From: DATGYC01 sp035298385
GTDB lineage: Bacteria > Bacillota > Sulfobacillia > Symbiobacteriales > Symbiobacteriaceae
Length of the DNA stretch: 32,475 nucleotides
Reading direction: 5' to 3'
Assembly (NCBI GenBank): GCA_035298385.1
Contig: DATGYC010000133.1
Location: forward strand, 1 to 32,475
This document shows positions 7,532 through 14,564 of the stretch, in pieces. The notes beneath the pieces are model-generated. The model was not told the origin of the DNA. It searched no databases and was given only the letters and a program-made list of their open reading frames with translations. Position 1 is the first letter of the stretch. Every line of letters starts with the position of its first letter. The position numbers were made by a program, and so were the translations under genes.

Positions 7532-7576
7532 GCAAACGCAGCTCTTTTCGCTGGGAGAAGAATAATCTGCTAGGAA

Positions 7577-7603
7577 GATCCCCCCTCCACTTGGAGGGGG
7601 GTC
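7577..7603 (+). terminator. Hairpin between the peptide gene and the convergent kinase gene
   Basis: A nine-pair GC-rich stem (CCCCCCTCC / GGAGGGGGG) has an ACTT loop. It lies between the peptide stop (7531) and the kinase stop (7607, minus strand). There is no long T run on either side, but its position suggests it serves both units. Confidence 0.7.
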
Positions 7604-7606
7604 CCG

Positions 7607-8743
7607 TCATTGAAAGGGGAAGCTTGCCCGAATCGTCGTGCCCTGTCCGGGCGTGGAGTGGACCTGGAGCGTACCCCCATAGACGGTTGCTCGTTCGCGC
7701 ATCCCCGTCAGGCCACGCCCGCTACCTGTCGGTCGCTCCGTCGCAAAGCCCCTCCCGTTGTCGCTGATCTCGAGGTCGATCAGGTCGGAGGTGACCTGGA
7801 GGGCGACCTTGACCTGGGTGGACTCCGCATGTTTGGCACAGTTGTTGAGCGACTCCTGGAGGATCCGGAAGAGGGTTACGGCCAGTTGATTGGCGGGCTC
7901 CGGTCCGTGCGCCACCGTGAACGCTGTAGCGGTCTGGTGCTCCTCCCCCCACTGGGTGAGGTAGGACTCCAGCGCATCGGCGAGGCCCATCTGTTCCAGC
8001 AGGTGGGGGTGGAGGTTCTCCATCACCCGGCGTAGCTCGCTGTGTGACCGGGTCAGGATCTGGATCGCCTCACCCACCCGGGCGCCCGCCGCCTCAGGCG
8101 AGGGCGCCCGCTGGGCCAGTTCCAGCTTTCGGATCGGTGCGATGATCCCGGTCCCCAACCAGTCATGAATGTCAGAGGCGACTCGGCGGCGCTCCGCATC
8201 CCGTGCCTCGGTCAACTCGGTTACACGCGCCGCCATGACGGCCAGGATGGCCTCGTTCGCCTTCCGTTCCCGCATCATCGAGCGATCGACGACCCAGGCG
8301 ACCAGGAAGAAGAGGCCGATCCGCATCCCAAGCAAGGCGGGGTGAAACGGGCTGCCCGCCGGATCCCAGAAGAGGTAGATCAGGGTGTAGAGGGCCGAGT
8401 TGGCGCCGAGCAGGAGATAGGCGTAGGACCGCCCGTCCACGGAGGGGGCGGTCAGGGACATTAAGAGGTAGGCGGGCCAGACCTCTGAGCCCCGGCCGCC
8501 GGTGACGGCGACCATTGCGGAGAGGAGAATCGTCCAGACGATCGTGTCAAAGGCTAGAAGGTAGTGCCACCGAATCTTGCGCAGGTAGATTTCGATAAAT
8601 GCCGCACTTCCGCTGAGGAGGAAGACGACTAAAACGGTAGGCTGGAGGTAGGCGGGATTGCCGCTAAAGACGAGGTAGCCCACCAGGAGGGCGCCCCAGA
8701 TGATCTCGGCCATGTTCTCGACCGGCACCGACATCCTCTTCAT
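7607..8743 (-). CDS. Membrane sensor histidine kinase, NarL/DegS (HisKA_3) type
   Basis: This 378-residue kinase has six predicted membrane segments within residues 12-152, little extracytoplasmic sequence, then a short coiled coil. The HisKA_3 dimerisation domain contains RRRVASDIHDWLG with phospho-acceptor His193. The HATPase_c domain shows the N box (LQESLNNCAKHA), G1 (DNGRGF) and the G2-like GRGLTGMRERA. A multi-pass input domain of this kind senses signals in or at the membrane, as in LiaS/DesK-type kinases. It is divergent from its likely partner regulator with about 65 bases between starts, and convergent to the peptide gene. The start is uncertain; ATG 8743 has no clear SD, and ATG 8734 is possible. 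Confidence 0.92.
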   Translation of the reverse strand: MKRMSVPVENMAEIIWGALLVGYLVFSGNPAYLQPTVLVVFLLSGSAAFIEIYLRKIRWHYLLAFDTIVWTILLSAMVAVTGGRGSEVWPAYLLMSLTAPSVDGRSYAYLLLGANSALYTLIYLFWDPAGSPFHPALLGMRIGLFFLVAWVVDRSMMRERKANEAILAVMAARVTELTEARDAERRRVASDIHDWLGTGIIAPIRKLELAQRAPSPEAAGARVGEAIQILTRSHSELRRVMENLHPHLLEQMGLADALESYLTQWGEEHQTATAFTVAHGPEPANQLAVTLFRILQESLNNCAKHAESTQVKVALQVTSDLIDLEISDNGRGFATERPTGSGRGLTGMRERATVYGGTLQVHSTPGQGTTIRASFPFQ

Positions 8744-8808
8744 GCGAAATGTTCACATCCCTCTCTCTACAATCTATCACAGGCCTGCGCGCTGGTGGAG
8801 GAATTCGC

Positions 8809-9426
8809 TTGTCCGAACTCAGACTGCTCCTTGTCGAGGATCAGACCGTCTTGCGGGAAGGGCTCCGGCAACTGATCGAGGGCGAACCGGGGCTGACGGT
8901 AGTCGGCGAGGCGGGCACGGTCCAGGAAGGGGTGGCCCAGGCAGAGCGACTGCAGCCTGACGTCCTCCTGCTCGACCTAAAGCTGCCAGACGGAAGTGGT
9001 CTGGAGATCGCTCGCCAGGTACTGGCCCAGCGCGATCCGCCGGCCGTCCTGGTCCTCTCCACCTACGAGGATGTCGCCCTGGTCAAGTCCGCCTTGGACT
9101 TGGGGGCGTCCGGCTTCATCCCCAAGTCCGCCGCCTTCGCAGAGATCGTGGCGGCGGTCAAGGCGGCGGCAGCCGGTGGAGTCGTCCTGCATCCCTCCCT
9201 GGCGATCAAGATCGCAGCGAAGCGGACCCGGGAGGATCTGAACCAGGAGGAGCTGGCGATGCTCTGCTTGCTGGCGGAGGGGCTCACCTACGGGGAGATC
9301 GGTGGCAAGATCTATCTGAGTGAGCGGACCGTCCGCCGCCACATGAACGTGATCTTTGCGAAGCTGGGCGCCCAATCGAACGCCCAGGCGGTTGCAGAGG
9401 CGATGCGCCGCGGCTTACTTGACTAG
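8809..9426 (+). CDS. NarL/LuxR-family response regulator
   Basis: This 205-residue regulator has a receiver domain (MSELRLLLVEDQTVLREGL, acidic Asp11, phospho-acceptor Asp56 in DVLLLDLKLPDG, then a conserved LSTYED and PKSA with its Lys). A C-terminal LuxR-type helix-turn-helix follows (EELAMLCLLAEGLTYGEIG...LSERTVRRHMNVIFAKLG). The start is TTG at 8809, chosen because GGTGGAGG lies 8 bases upstream and residue 2 onward matches the family's N-terminus; an ATG 60 bases upstream would add a non-conserved tail. It pairs with the divergent HisKA_3 kinase. The UV endonuclease gene starts only 18 bases after its stop, suggesting one transcript. Confidence 0.93.
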   Translation: MSELRLLLVEDQTVLREGLRQLIEGEPGLTVVGEAGTVQEGVAQAERLQPDVLLLDLKLPDGSGLEIARQVLAQRDPPAVLVLSTYEDVALVKSALDLGASGFIPKSAAFAEIVAAVKAAAAGGVVLHPSLAIKIAAKRTREDLNQEELAMLCLLAEGLTYGEIGGKIYLSERTVRRHMNVIFAKLGAQSNAQAVAEAMRRGLLD

Positions 9427-9444
9427 CGTCCGGAGGAATCAGCA

Positions 9445-10368
9445 TTGGCGATCCGACTCGGGTATGCGTGTATCAATCTCTCCTTACAGGTCGACAAAAA
9501 GAGCCCGCGCTTCAAGGCGCTGACGGCTAAACGGCTCTCCACGATGGAGCCGCAGGAGCGGCGCGCTCACCTCTACCAGGTAGGCAAGAACAACCTGGAG
9601 ACCGTGGCGGCGATCCTGCAGTGGAACGCTACCCAGGGGATTCGCTTCTACCGGATCACCTCGGAGCTAATCCCGCTTGCGACTCACCCGGTGGCTGAGG
9701 GCTGGGATTGGGCGGATGACCTCGCCTCTGAATTCGCCCGGGTCGCCCGGCTGGCCGAGAAGACGGGGAGTCGCCTGACGACGCATCCCGGCCAGTACAC
9801 CGTCCTAAACGCCAAGGAGGCCCGAGTGATCGAGTCGTCGATCCGGGACTTGGTCTACCATGAGCGCATGCTGACCTTGCTGGGCGCCCAGGCCGACTGG
9901 GGCATGGTCCTGCACGTCGGCGGCGGTTACGGGGACAAGGAGGCGGCGGCGAGCCGGTATCGGGCGAACTTTGCCCATCTGCCGGCTGAGGTGCAGCGCC
10001 GGCTCTGGATCGAGAATGATGATACGACCTGGGACACGGCGGAGGCGCTGGCGGTGGCGGAGTCGGTGGGGCGCCCGCTGATCTTCGACATCCATCACCA
10101 TCGCGTGTTGCGAGAGGACGACTGGCTCCCCTGGTTCGAGGCGGCGATGGCGACTTGGGGCGCGGTCCGGCCCAAGATGCACTACTCGACGCCGAAGGAT
10201 GGGGTCCGTTCCCGGGCCCATGCGGATGGGATCGACCCGGATGATTTCGCCCAGTTCCTTGCGCGGATTGGCGAGCGGGAGCTCGATGTGATGCTGGAGT
10301 GCAAGGCGAAGGATCTGGCGTTGTTGCAGCTCCGGACGGATCTGGCTGAGCGGGGGTTCTGTCTGTAA
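9445..10368 (+). CDS. uvsE: UV DNA damage endonuclease UvsE/UVDE
   Basis: This 307-residue TIM-barrel nuclease cuts 5' to UV photoproducts and some abasic sites, starting an alternative excision repair. Family motifs are visible in order: RLGYACINLSL at the N-terminus, THPGQYTVLN, LHVGGGYGDKEAA, IENDD, FDIHHH, MHYSTPKDG with SRAHADGID, and MLECKAKDLALL at the end. They supply the His, Glu and Asp metal ligands of the three-metal site. Full length is normal for bacterial UvsE, which in Bacillus is tied to spore UV resistance. The start is TTG at 9445 with CGGAGGA before it. It lies 18 bases behind the response regulator gene, likely in one operon. Confidence 0.95.
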   Translation: MAIRLGYACINLSLQVDKKSPRFKALTAKRLSTMEPQERRAHLYQVGKNNLETVAAILQWNATQGIRFYRITSELIPLATHPVAEGWDWADDLASEFARVARLAEKTGSRLTTHPGQYTVLNAKEARVIESSIRDLVYHERMLTLLGAQADWGMVLHVGGGYGDKEAAASRYRANFAHLPAEVQRRLWIENDDTTWDTAEALAVAESVGRPLIFDIHHHRVLREDDWLPWFEAAMATWGAVRPKMHYSTPKDGVRSRAHADGIDPDDFAQFLARIGERELDVMLECKAKDLALLQLRTDLAERGFCL

Positions 10369-10370
10369 AA

Positions 10371-10397
10371 GAGACCAGCCTGATGGCTGGTCTCTCT
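10371..10397 (+). terminator. Bidirectional terminator after uvsE
   Basis: A perfect 10-pair stem GAGACCAGCC / GGCTGGTCTC has loop TGAT and is followed by TCTCT. AAAA precedes the 5' arm, so it also gives a T run for the minus-strand gene that stops at 10398. Confidence 0.9.
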
Positions 10398-11042
10398 CTA
10401 TTGACGGACCTGCCCAACCTCGGCGGTCAGGATCACCTGCCCGGGTTGCAGGCTGATCTCGCTCAGCTTGACGCTTCGCTTGATCTGGGCCTCGACCATG
10501 TCGGCGAGCGGCATGGTGAGGCGTAGGCGCTCGGAGTCGAAGCCGGGCAGGGGATTGCCTAGACGGGGCGCCAACTCCCGCAAGGCGTAGTTGGGGACCG
10601 TGAGGTAGCCCAGGCGGAGGCTGGAGAGTTCGAAGGAGAGGGTCCGCTCATCCAGGGCGATCAGGTGCAGGTCTACCTGCAGGCCGAGTGGGCGCTCAAA
10701 CTGGCCGGGCAGCGCCCCTGGCGGGGGCTCGATGATCGAGTCGAGCCGTACCCCATCGGAGAGGAGGGCCGAGCGAATTCGTTTGACGGGGAACCCCTCG
10801 CCACGGCCCGAGAGGATGGCGGAGGCGAGCAGGCCGTTCCACTCCGCCTCGGTAAAGCGAAGGGTGATCCGACCGCCCTTGGTCAGGGCGCCCTCCTGCG
10901 CCCGCAGTTGCTGGACGAGGGAGACGTAGGCGACGGCGGCGCCCGGTCCTTGCTCGAACTGTTCCACCGGGCCGATCAGGGTGGGGAGGAGGAGGATGAA
11001 GAGCAGAACGAGCACGATTGGAAAGGCCAGGAGGGCGATCAC
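10398..11042 (-). CDS. YpmS-like (DUF2140) single-pass membrane protein
   Basis: The annotated 214 residues open with a hydrophobic anchor (IALLAFPIVLVLLFILLLP) followed by an extracytoplasmic domain. That domain carries the family pattern LRFTEAEWNGLLASAI, then strand-rich repeats up to LSEISLQPGQVILTAEVG. YpmS/DUF2140 proteins are small anchored proteins in Bacillota whose role is unclear; membrane-lipid binding has been suggested. The GTG at 11042 has no SD. A strong SD (GGAGGTG, complement of 11101-11107) sits 7 bases before an in-frame CTG at 11093, which would add 17 residues (MSRLTRRHDKERNLRRT) forming a normal basic cytoplasmic tail. The true gene may therefore be 10398-11093. Confidence 0.8.
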   Translation of the reverse strand: MIALLAFPIVLVLLFILLLPTLIGPVEQFEQGPGAAVAYVSLVQQLRAQEGALTKGGRITLRFTEAEWNGLLASAILSGRGEGFPVKRIRSALLSDGVRLDSIIEPPPGALPGQFERPLGLQVDLHLIALDERTLSFELSSLRLGYLTVPNYALRELAPRLGNPLPGFDSERLRLTMPLADMVEAQIKRSVKLSEISLQPGQVILTAEVGQVRQ

Positions 11043-11208
11043 CGTACGGCGTAGATTGCGCTCTTTGTCATGGCGGCGGGTTAGGCGGGACAGGATCGTT
11101 CACCTCCGGCGGGGGATTGCCCCAGCAGATGGAAGGCCGAGTGGATGCGGGAAGGGTAGGCCGCAGAGACGAAGAAGGAAGAACCCGATGGGAGGGAGGG
11201 TCGCCCTG

Positions 11209-11358
11209 ATGCGGAGACGAGGCCTATATCTCCTCTGGTTGACGGTGCTCATGTTGGGGGTTCTGCTTGGACCCGGGGCTGTACAGGCCCAGGGTGAGGC
11301 TTGGACAAAGGTCGCAGACGGGGTGCGTGGGGTTCAGCCGACCGATTGGCAGCCATAG
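11209..11358 (+). CDS. Small secreted peptide precursor (49 residues)
   Basis: The peptide begins MRRRGLYLLWLTVLMLGVLL, a clear signal peptide, with likely cleavage after VQA to leave about 22 residues ending VQPTDWQP. The ATG at 11209 is chosen because GGAGGGAGG (11191-11199) stands 9 bases upstream; an ATG at 11188 would put the SD inside the gene. A strong hairpin follows. Like the peptide at 7397 it is a short exported molecule with little mature sequence, but the two tails are not alike. There is no TPR gene beside it; neighbours are the divergent YpmS-like gene and, past the terminator, the acyl-CoA synthetase gene. Function unknown. Confidence 0.6.
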   Translation: MRRRGLYLLWLTVLMLGVLLGPGAVQAQGEAWTKVADGVRGVQPTDWQP

Positions 11359-11384
11359 ACTGAAACGGTGCTCCTAGTAGGGAC

Positions 11385-11418
11385 GGACCACGGGACCGAA
11401 TGGTTCCGTGGTCCCTTT
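11385..11418 (+). terminator. Terminator after the 49-residue peptide gene
   Basis: A 13-pair stem (GGACCACGGGACC with GGTTCCGTGGTCC, one G-T pair) has loop GAAT and is followed by CTTT. The remaining bases to 11539 hold an AT-richer stretch (11435-11462) that probably carries the promoter of the next gene, but no clear -35/-10 pair can be named. Confidence 0.88.
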
Positions 11419-11539
11419 CGTTCCCAGTTCACCGAAACTTACCTATAGAAAAGATTTTTCTGGCAGGTGAAGCGTCCCGTCATCCCTAAAGACAGAGTGG
11501 GAGGATGAGTGTGACGATGATAGGGGAGAGCCGACGAGC

Positions 11540-13480
11540 ATGGAGATGATCTGGGAACCTACAATCGAAGGGATTGAGCGGGCTCGCATCACCCGTTTCC
11601 TGCGTCAGAACGGGCTTCCTGATCTCGAGGCGCTGCAGGCGAAGGCGCTGGCCGACCCGGCTTGGTTCTGGGCCGCGGTCGTGCGCGACCTGGAGATCGC
11701 GTGGTTTGAGCCACCAACGGAGATCCTCGACCTGAGTGAGGGTGTTCCCTGGGCGAAGTGGTTCCGGGGCGCCCGGCTGAACCTCGCCTATGAGTGCATC
11801 GACAAGTGGATCGAGCGAGGCCTGGGCGACTCCCCTGCCGTCATCTGGGAGGGCGAGGAAGCGAGCACGCGGACCTGGTCGTACCGGGAGCTACAGGCAG
11901 AGACGAACCGGGTCGCCAACGCCCTGCAGGCGCTCGGGGTTGGCCCGGGCGACCGGGTGGGCATCTTCCTGCCGATGCTGCCCGAGACGGTCGCCGCGGT
12001 GATGGCGGTCGCCCGGATTGGGGCGGTCTTCACCCCGATCTTCTCTGGTTTTGCGCCAGGCGCCGCTGCTGCCCGCCTCCACGATGCGGGCGCCAAGGTC
12101 TTGGTGACGGCGGATGGCTACTTCCGGCGCGGTAAGGCGGTCGATATGAAGACGGTGGCCGATGAGGCAGCGGCGGGCGCCCCCTCGGTGCAGTCGCTTC
12201 TGGTCGTCCGGCGGACTGGTCGGCCCGTCAACTGGACCCCCGGCCGCGACTTCTGGTACGACGAGATCGTCCCGGCGCAGCCGGCCACAGCCGTGACCGC
12301 CAAGCTGGACCCGGAGAGCCCGCTGATGGTGATCTACACCTCGGGGACGACGGGGAAGCCGAAGGGAGCGCTTCACGTCCAGGGCGGCTTCCCGATCAAG
12401 GGCGCCCAGGATATGGCCCATCTGTTTGACGTTGGCCAGGGCGATCGGATGCTCTGGTTCTCTGACCTGGGCTGGATGATGGGGCCCTGGCTGATCTGGG
12501 GCACGCTGCTCAACGGCGCGGCGATGTTCCTCTATGACGGCGCCCCCGACTTCCCTGGGCCGGATCGGCTCTGGGCGATGGTCGCTCGCCACAGGCTGAC
12601 CCACCTGGGTCTCTCCCCGACGGTGATCCGGGCCCTGGTCCCGCACGGGGCGGCGGAGCCCGCCAAGCACGACCTCTCCTCGCTACGGATCCTGGGCGGG
12701 ACGGGCGAGCCGTGGAACCCGGAGCCGTACCTGTGGTTCTTCGACCATGTGGGCGGCAAGCGCTGCCCGATCATCAACTACTCGGGTGGCACAGAGATCT
12801 CGGGCGGAATCTTTGGCTGCGTCCCGACCCGACCCCTGAAGGTCTGCTCGTTCAACGTGGCGGTACCTGGAATGGGCGTGCAGATCCTGGACGAGAACGC
12901 CCAGCCGGTTGGGCCAGGCGTGGTGGGCGAGCTCTGCCTGACGGCGCCCTGGCCGGGCATGACCCGTGGCTTCTGGGGCGACTCGAAGCGGTATGAGGAG
13001 GCGTACTGGTCGCGCTTCCCCGGGGTCTGGGTCCACGGGGACTTCGCCTCGGTCGATGCTGAGGGCTTCTGGTACATCCACGGCCGCTCGGATGATACGA
13101 TCAAGGTCGCTGGCAAGCGGACCGGCCCGGCTGAGTTCGAGTCCGCCCTGGTCGCCCATCCGGCCGTCATCGAGGCGGCGGCGATTGGGGTGCCACACGC
13201 GGTCAAGGGCGAGACGGTCGTCTGCTTCGCCATCTTGGCGCCCGGCTACACGCCGAGCGAGGCGCTGGAGCGGGAGTTGAAGGCGGCGGTGGCGGGGGAA
13301 CTCGGCAAGCCGTTGACGCCGGAGCGGGTCCACGTTGTCCAGGCGCTGCCGAAGACGCGGAACGCCAAGATCATGCGCCGGGTGATCAAGGCGGCCTATA
13401 TAGGCAAGGAACTCGGCGATCTCTCGGCCCTGGAGAACCCGGGCGCCGTGCACGAGATCAGCGCGCTACGGACCGTCTAG
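11540..13480 (+). CDS. Acyl-CoA synthetase of the acetyl/acetoacetyl-CoA synthetase family
   Basis: This 646-residue adenylate-forming ligase makes an acyl-CoA from a carboxylate, ATP and CoA. An N-terminal ACAS-like domain is followed by the AMP-binding core with the P-loop YTSGTTGKPKG (from residue 266). The A8 hinge GRSDDTIKVAGKR follows, and the C-terminal PKTRNAKIMRR holds catalytic Lys610, the equivalent of the acetylation-regulated Lys in acetyl-CoA synthetase. The usual acetate-selecting WWQTETG motif is replaced by NYSGGTEISGG, which resembles acetoacetyl-CoA synthetase. So acetate is doubtful and a larger or beta-keto acid is likelier. The ATG has GGGGAGAG 9 bases upstream. It is a single-gene unit with strong terminators on both sides. 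Confidence 0.9.
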   Translation: MEMIWEPTIEGIERARITRFLRQNGLPDLEALQAKALADPAWFWAAVVRDLEIAWFEPPTEILDLSEGVPWAKWFRGARLNLAYECIDKWIERGLGDSPAVIWEGEEASTRTWSYRELQAETNRVANALQALGVGPGDRVGIFLPMLPETVAAVMAVARIGAVFTPIFSGFAPGAAAARLHDAGAKVLVTADGYFRRGKAVDMKTVADEAAAGAPSVQSLLVVRRTGRPVNWTPGRDFWYDEIVPAQPATAVTAKLDPESPLMVIYTSGTTGKPKGALHVQGGFPIKGAQDMAHLFDVGQGDRMLWFSDLGWMMGPWLIWGTLLNGAAMFLYDGAPDFPGPDRLWAMVARHRLTHLGLSPTVIRALVPHGAAEPAKHDLSSLRILGGTGEPWNPEPYLWFFDHVGGKRCPIINYSGGTEISGGIFGCVPTRPLKVCSFNVAVPGMGVQILDENAQPVGPGVVGELCLTAPWPGMTRGFWGDSKRYEEAYWSRFPGVWVHGDFASVDAEGFWYIHGRSDDTIKVAGKRTGPAEFESALVAHPAVIEAAAIGVPHAVKGETVVCFAILAPGYTPSEALERELKAAVAGELGKPLTPERVHVVQALPKTRNAKIMRRVIKAAYIGKELGDLSALENPGAVHEISALRTV

Positions 13481-13486
13481 ACCGCA

Positions 13487-13519
13487 ACGCCCCTTTTCGA
13501 AGGGGCGTCGTTCTTTTTT
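13487..13519 (+). terminator. Terminator after the acyl-CoA synthetase gene
   Basis: A nine-pair stem ACGCCCCTT / AAGGGGCGT has a TTCG tetraloop and is followed by CGTTCTTTTTT, a textbook intrinsic terminator. Confidence 0.95.
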
Positions 13520-13550
13520 GTGACTCTGCCCCCATACGCCTTGCTAGTCG

Positions 13551-13566
13551 TGTCCGGAATCGGACA
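13551..13566. promoter_or_regulatory. Inverted repeat, possible operator of the ABC-2 exporter operon
   Basis: TGTCCG-GAAT-CGGACA, a perfect 6-base inverted repeat with a 4-base centre, lies 65 bases before the ATPase start and after the previous terminator. It could be a regulator site; no adjacent regulator gene is seen. Confidence 0.3.
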
Positions 13567-13630
13567 GCAGATTGGCAACCGTTGGTCACCTGAGATGTTT
13601 ACGATGAAGAGCAAAGTGAGGTGGTCTACC

Positions 13631-14551
13631 ATGGCGCTCTTGGCTGCGCAGGGATTGGTCAAGCGATATGGGGCGTTTGAGGCGGTTAAGTCGATCTCCT
13701 TCGAGGTGCAGAAGGGCTCCTGCTGGGGGCTGCTCGGTCCGAACGGTGCGGGTAAGTCAACGACGCTGGGGATCCTGAGCGGCACACTGGAGCCGACGGC
13801 GGGCGCCCTCCGCTTCGAGGGAGAGGACTGGGCGGCGGCGGAGGGCGCCCGGCGGCGAGCGATCGGCTACGTGCCGCAGGAGCTAGCCCTGTACGACAGT
13901 CTCTCAGCGCTGGAGAACCTGCGCTTCTGGGGTCGGCTTTACGGGGTTCGTGGACGTGCGCTTGACGGACGGATCAAGGAGGCGCTCGACTGGGTCGGGC
14001 TTGCAAGCCGAGCCCGGGAGAAGGTTGGAGCCTTCTCCGGCGGGATGAAGCGGCGGCTCAACCTCGCCGCAGCGATCCTGCACCGACCACGACTTCTCCT
14101 GCTCGACGAACCGATGGTCGGCGTCGATCCGCAGTCCCGCAACCTCCTGCTGGAGGTTCTCCAGCACCTGCGCCAAGAGGGGATGACCCTGATCTACACC
14201 TCGCACTACATGGCGGAGGTCGAGGCGGTCTGTGATCGGGTGGCGATCATCGATCACGGCAAGCTCCTGGCGGAGGGGGGCCTTAGCGAACTCCTGGCGC
14301 AGAGCGGAGCCGGGGTGCTAGTCCAGACCTCTGATGCCCAGGCTGCGCTGGCGGGAGACTGGGGCAGCCTTCTACCAGTGGCACGTGAAGAGGGCCTCTT
14401 CTTCCCGGCCGAGCAGCCGGGGGAGATCCTGCCGCAGGTGGTCCTGCAGATGAACGCCAGGGGCTGGCAGATCAGCGGGATCGAGGTCGTCCAGCCCTCC
14501 CTGGAGGCGGTCTTCCTCGCACTTACGGGCACGGCGTTACGCGACGAGTAA
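13631..14551 (+). CDS. ABC-2 exporter ATP-binding protein (NatA/CcmA type)
   Basis: This 306-residue ATPase has Walker A GPNGAGKST, Q-loop YVPQELALY, signature FSGGMKRRL, Walker B LLLLDEP, and H-loop YTSHYM. The 'GGM' signature and the ~90-residue C-terminal extension are typical of the multidrug/Na+ exporter class (NatA, DrrA). The ATG at 13631 (MALLAAQGLVKRYG) follows GTGAGGTGG at a good distance, although the frame is open for 111 bases further upstream. The permease gene follows 13 bases after the stop, so the pair forms one transporter. Substrate is unknown; drugs, lipids or ions are all exported by this class. Confidence 0.94.
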   Translation: MALLAAQGLVKRYGAFEAVKSISFEVQKGSCWGLLGPNGAGKSTTLGILSGTLEPTAGALRFEGEDWAAAEGARRRAIGYVPQELALYDSLSALENLRFWGRLYGVRGRALDGRIKEALDWVGLASRAREKVGAFSGGMKRRLNLAAAILHRPRLLLLDEPMVGVDPQSRNLLLEVLQHLRQEGMTLIYTSHYMAEVEAVCDRVAIIDHGKLLAEGGLSELLAQSGAGVLVQTSDAQAALAGDWGSLLPVAREEGLFFPAEQPGEILPQVVLQMNARGWQISGIEVVQPSLEAVFLALTGTALRDE

Positions 14552-14564
14552 GGGAGGTGGACCG

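Noticed and set aside
9656..10417. A 253-codon minus-strand frame opposite uvsE
   Set aside because: It is a Pro/Ser/Arg-rich shadow of uvsE, and uvsE has all its motifs.
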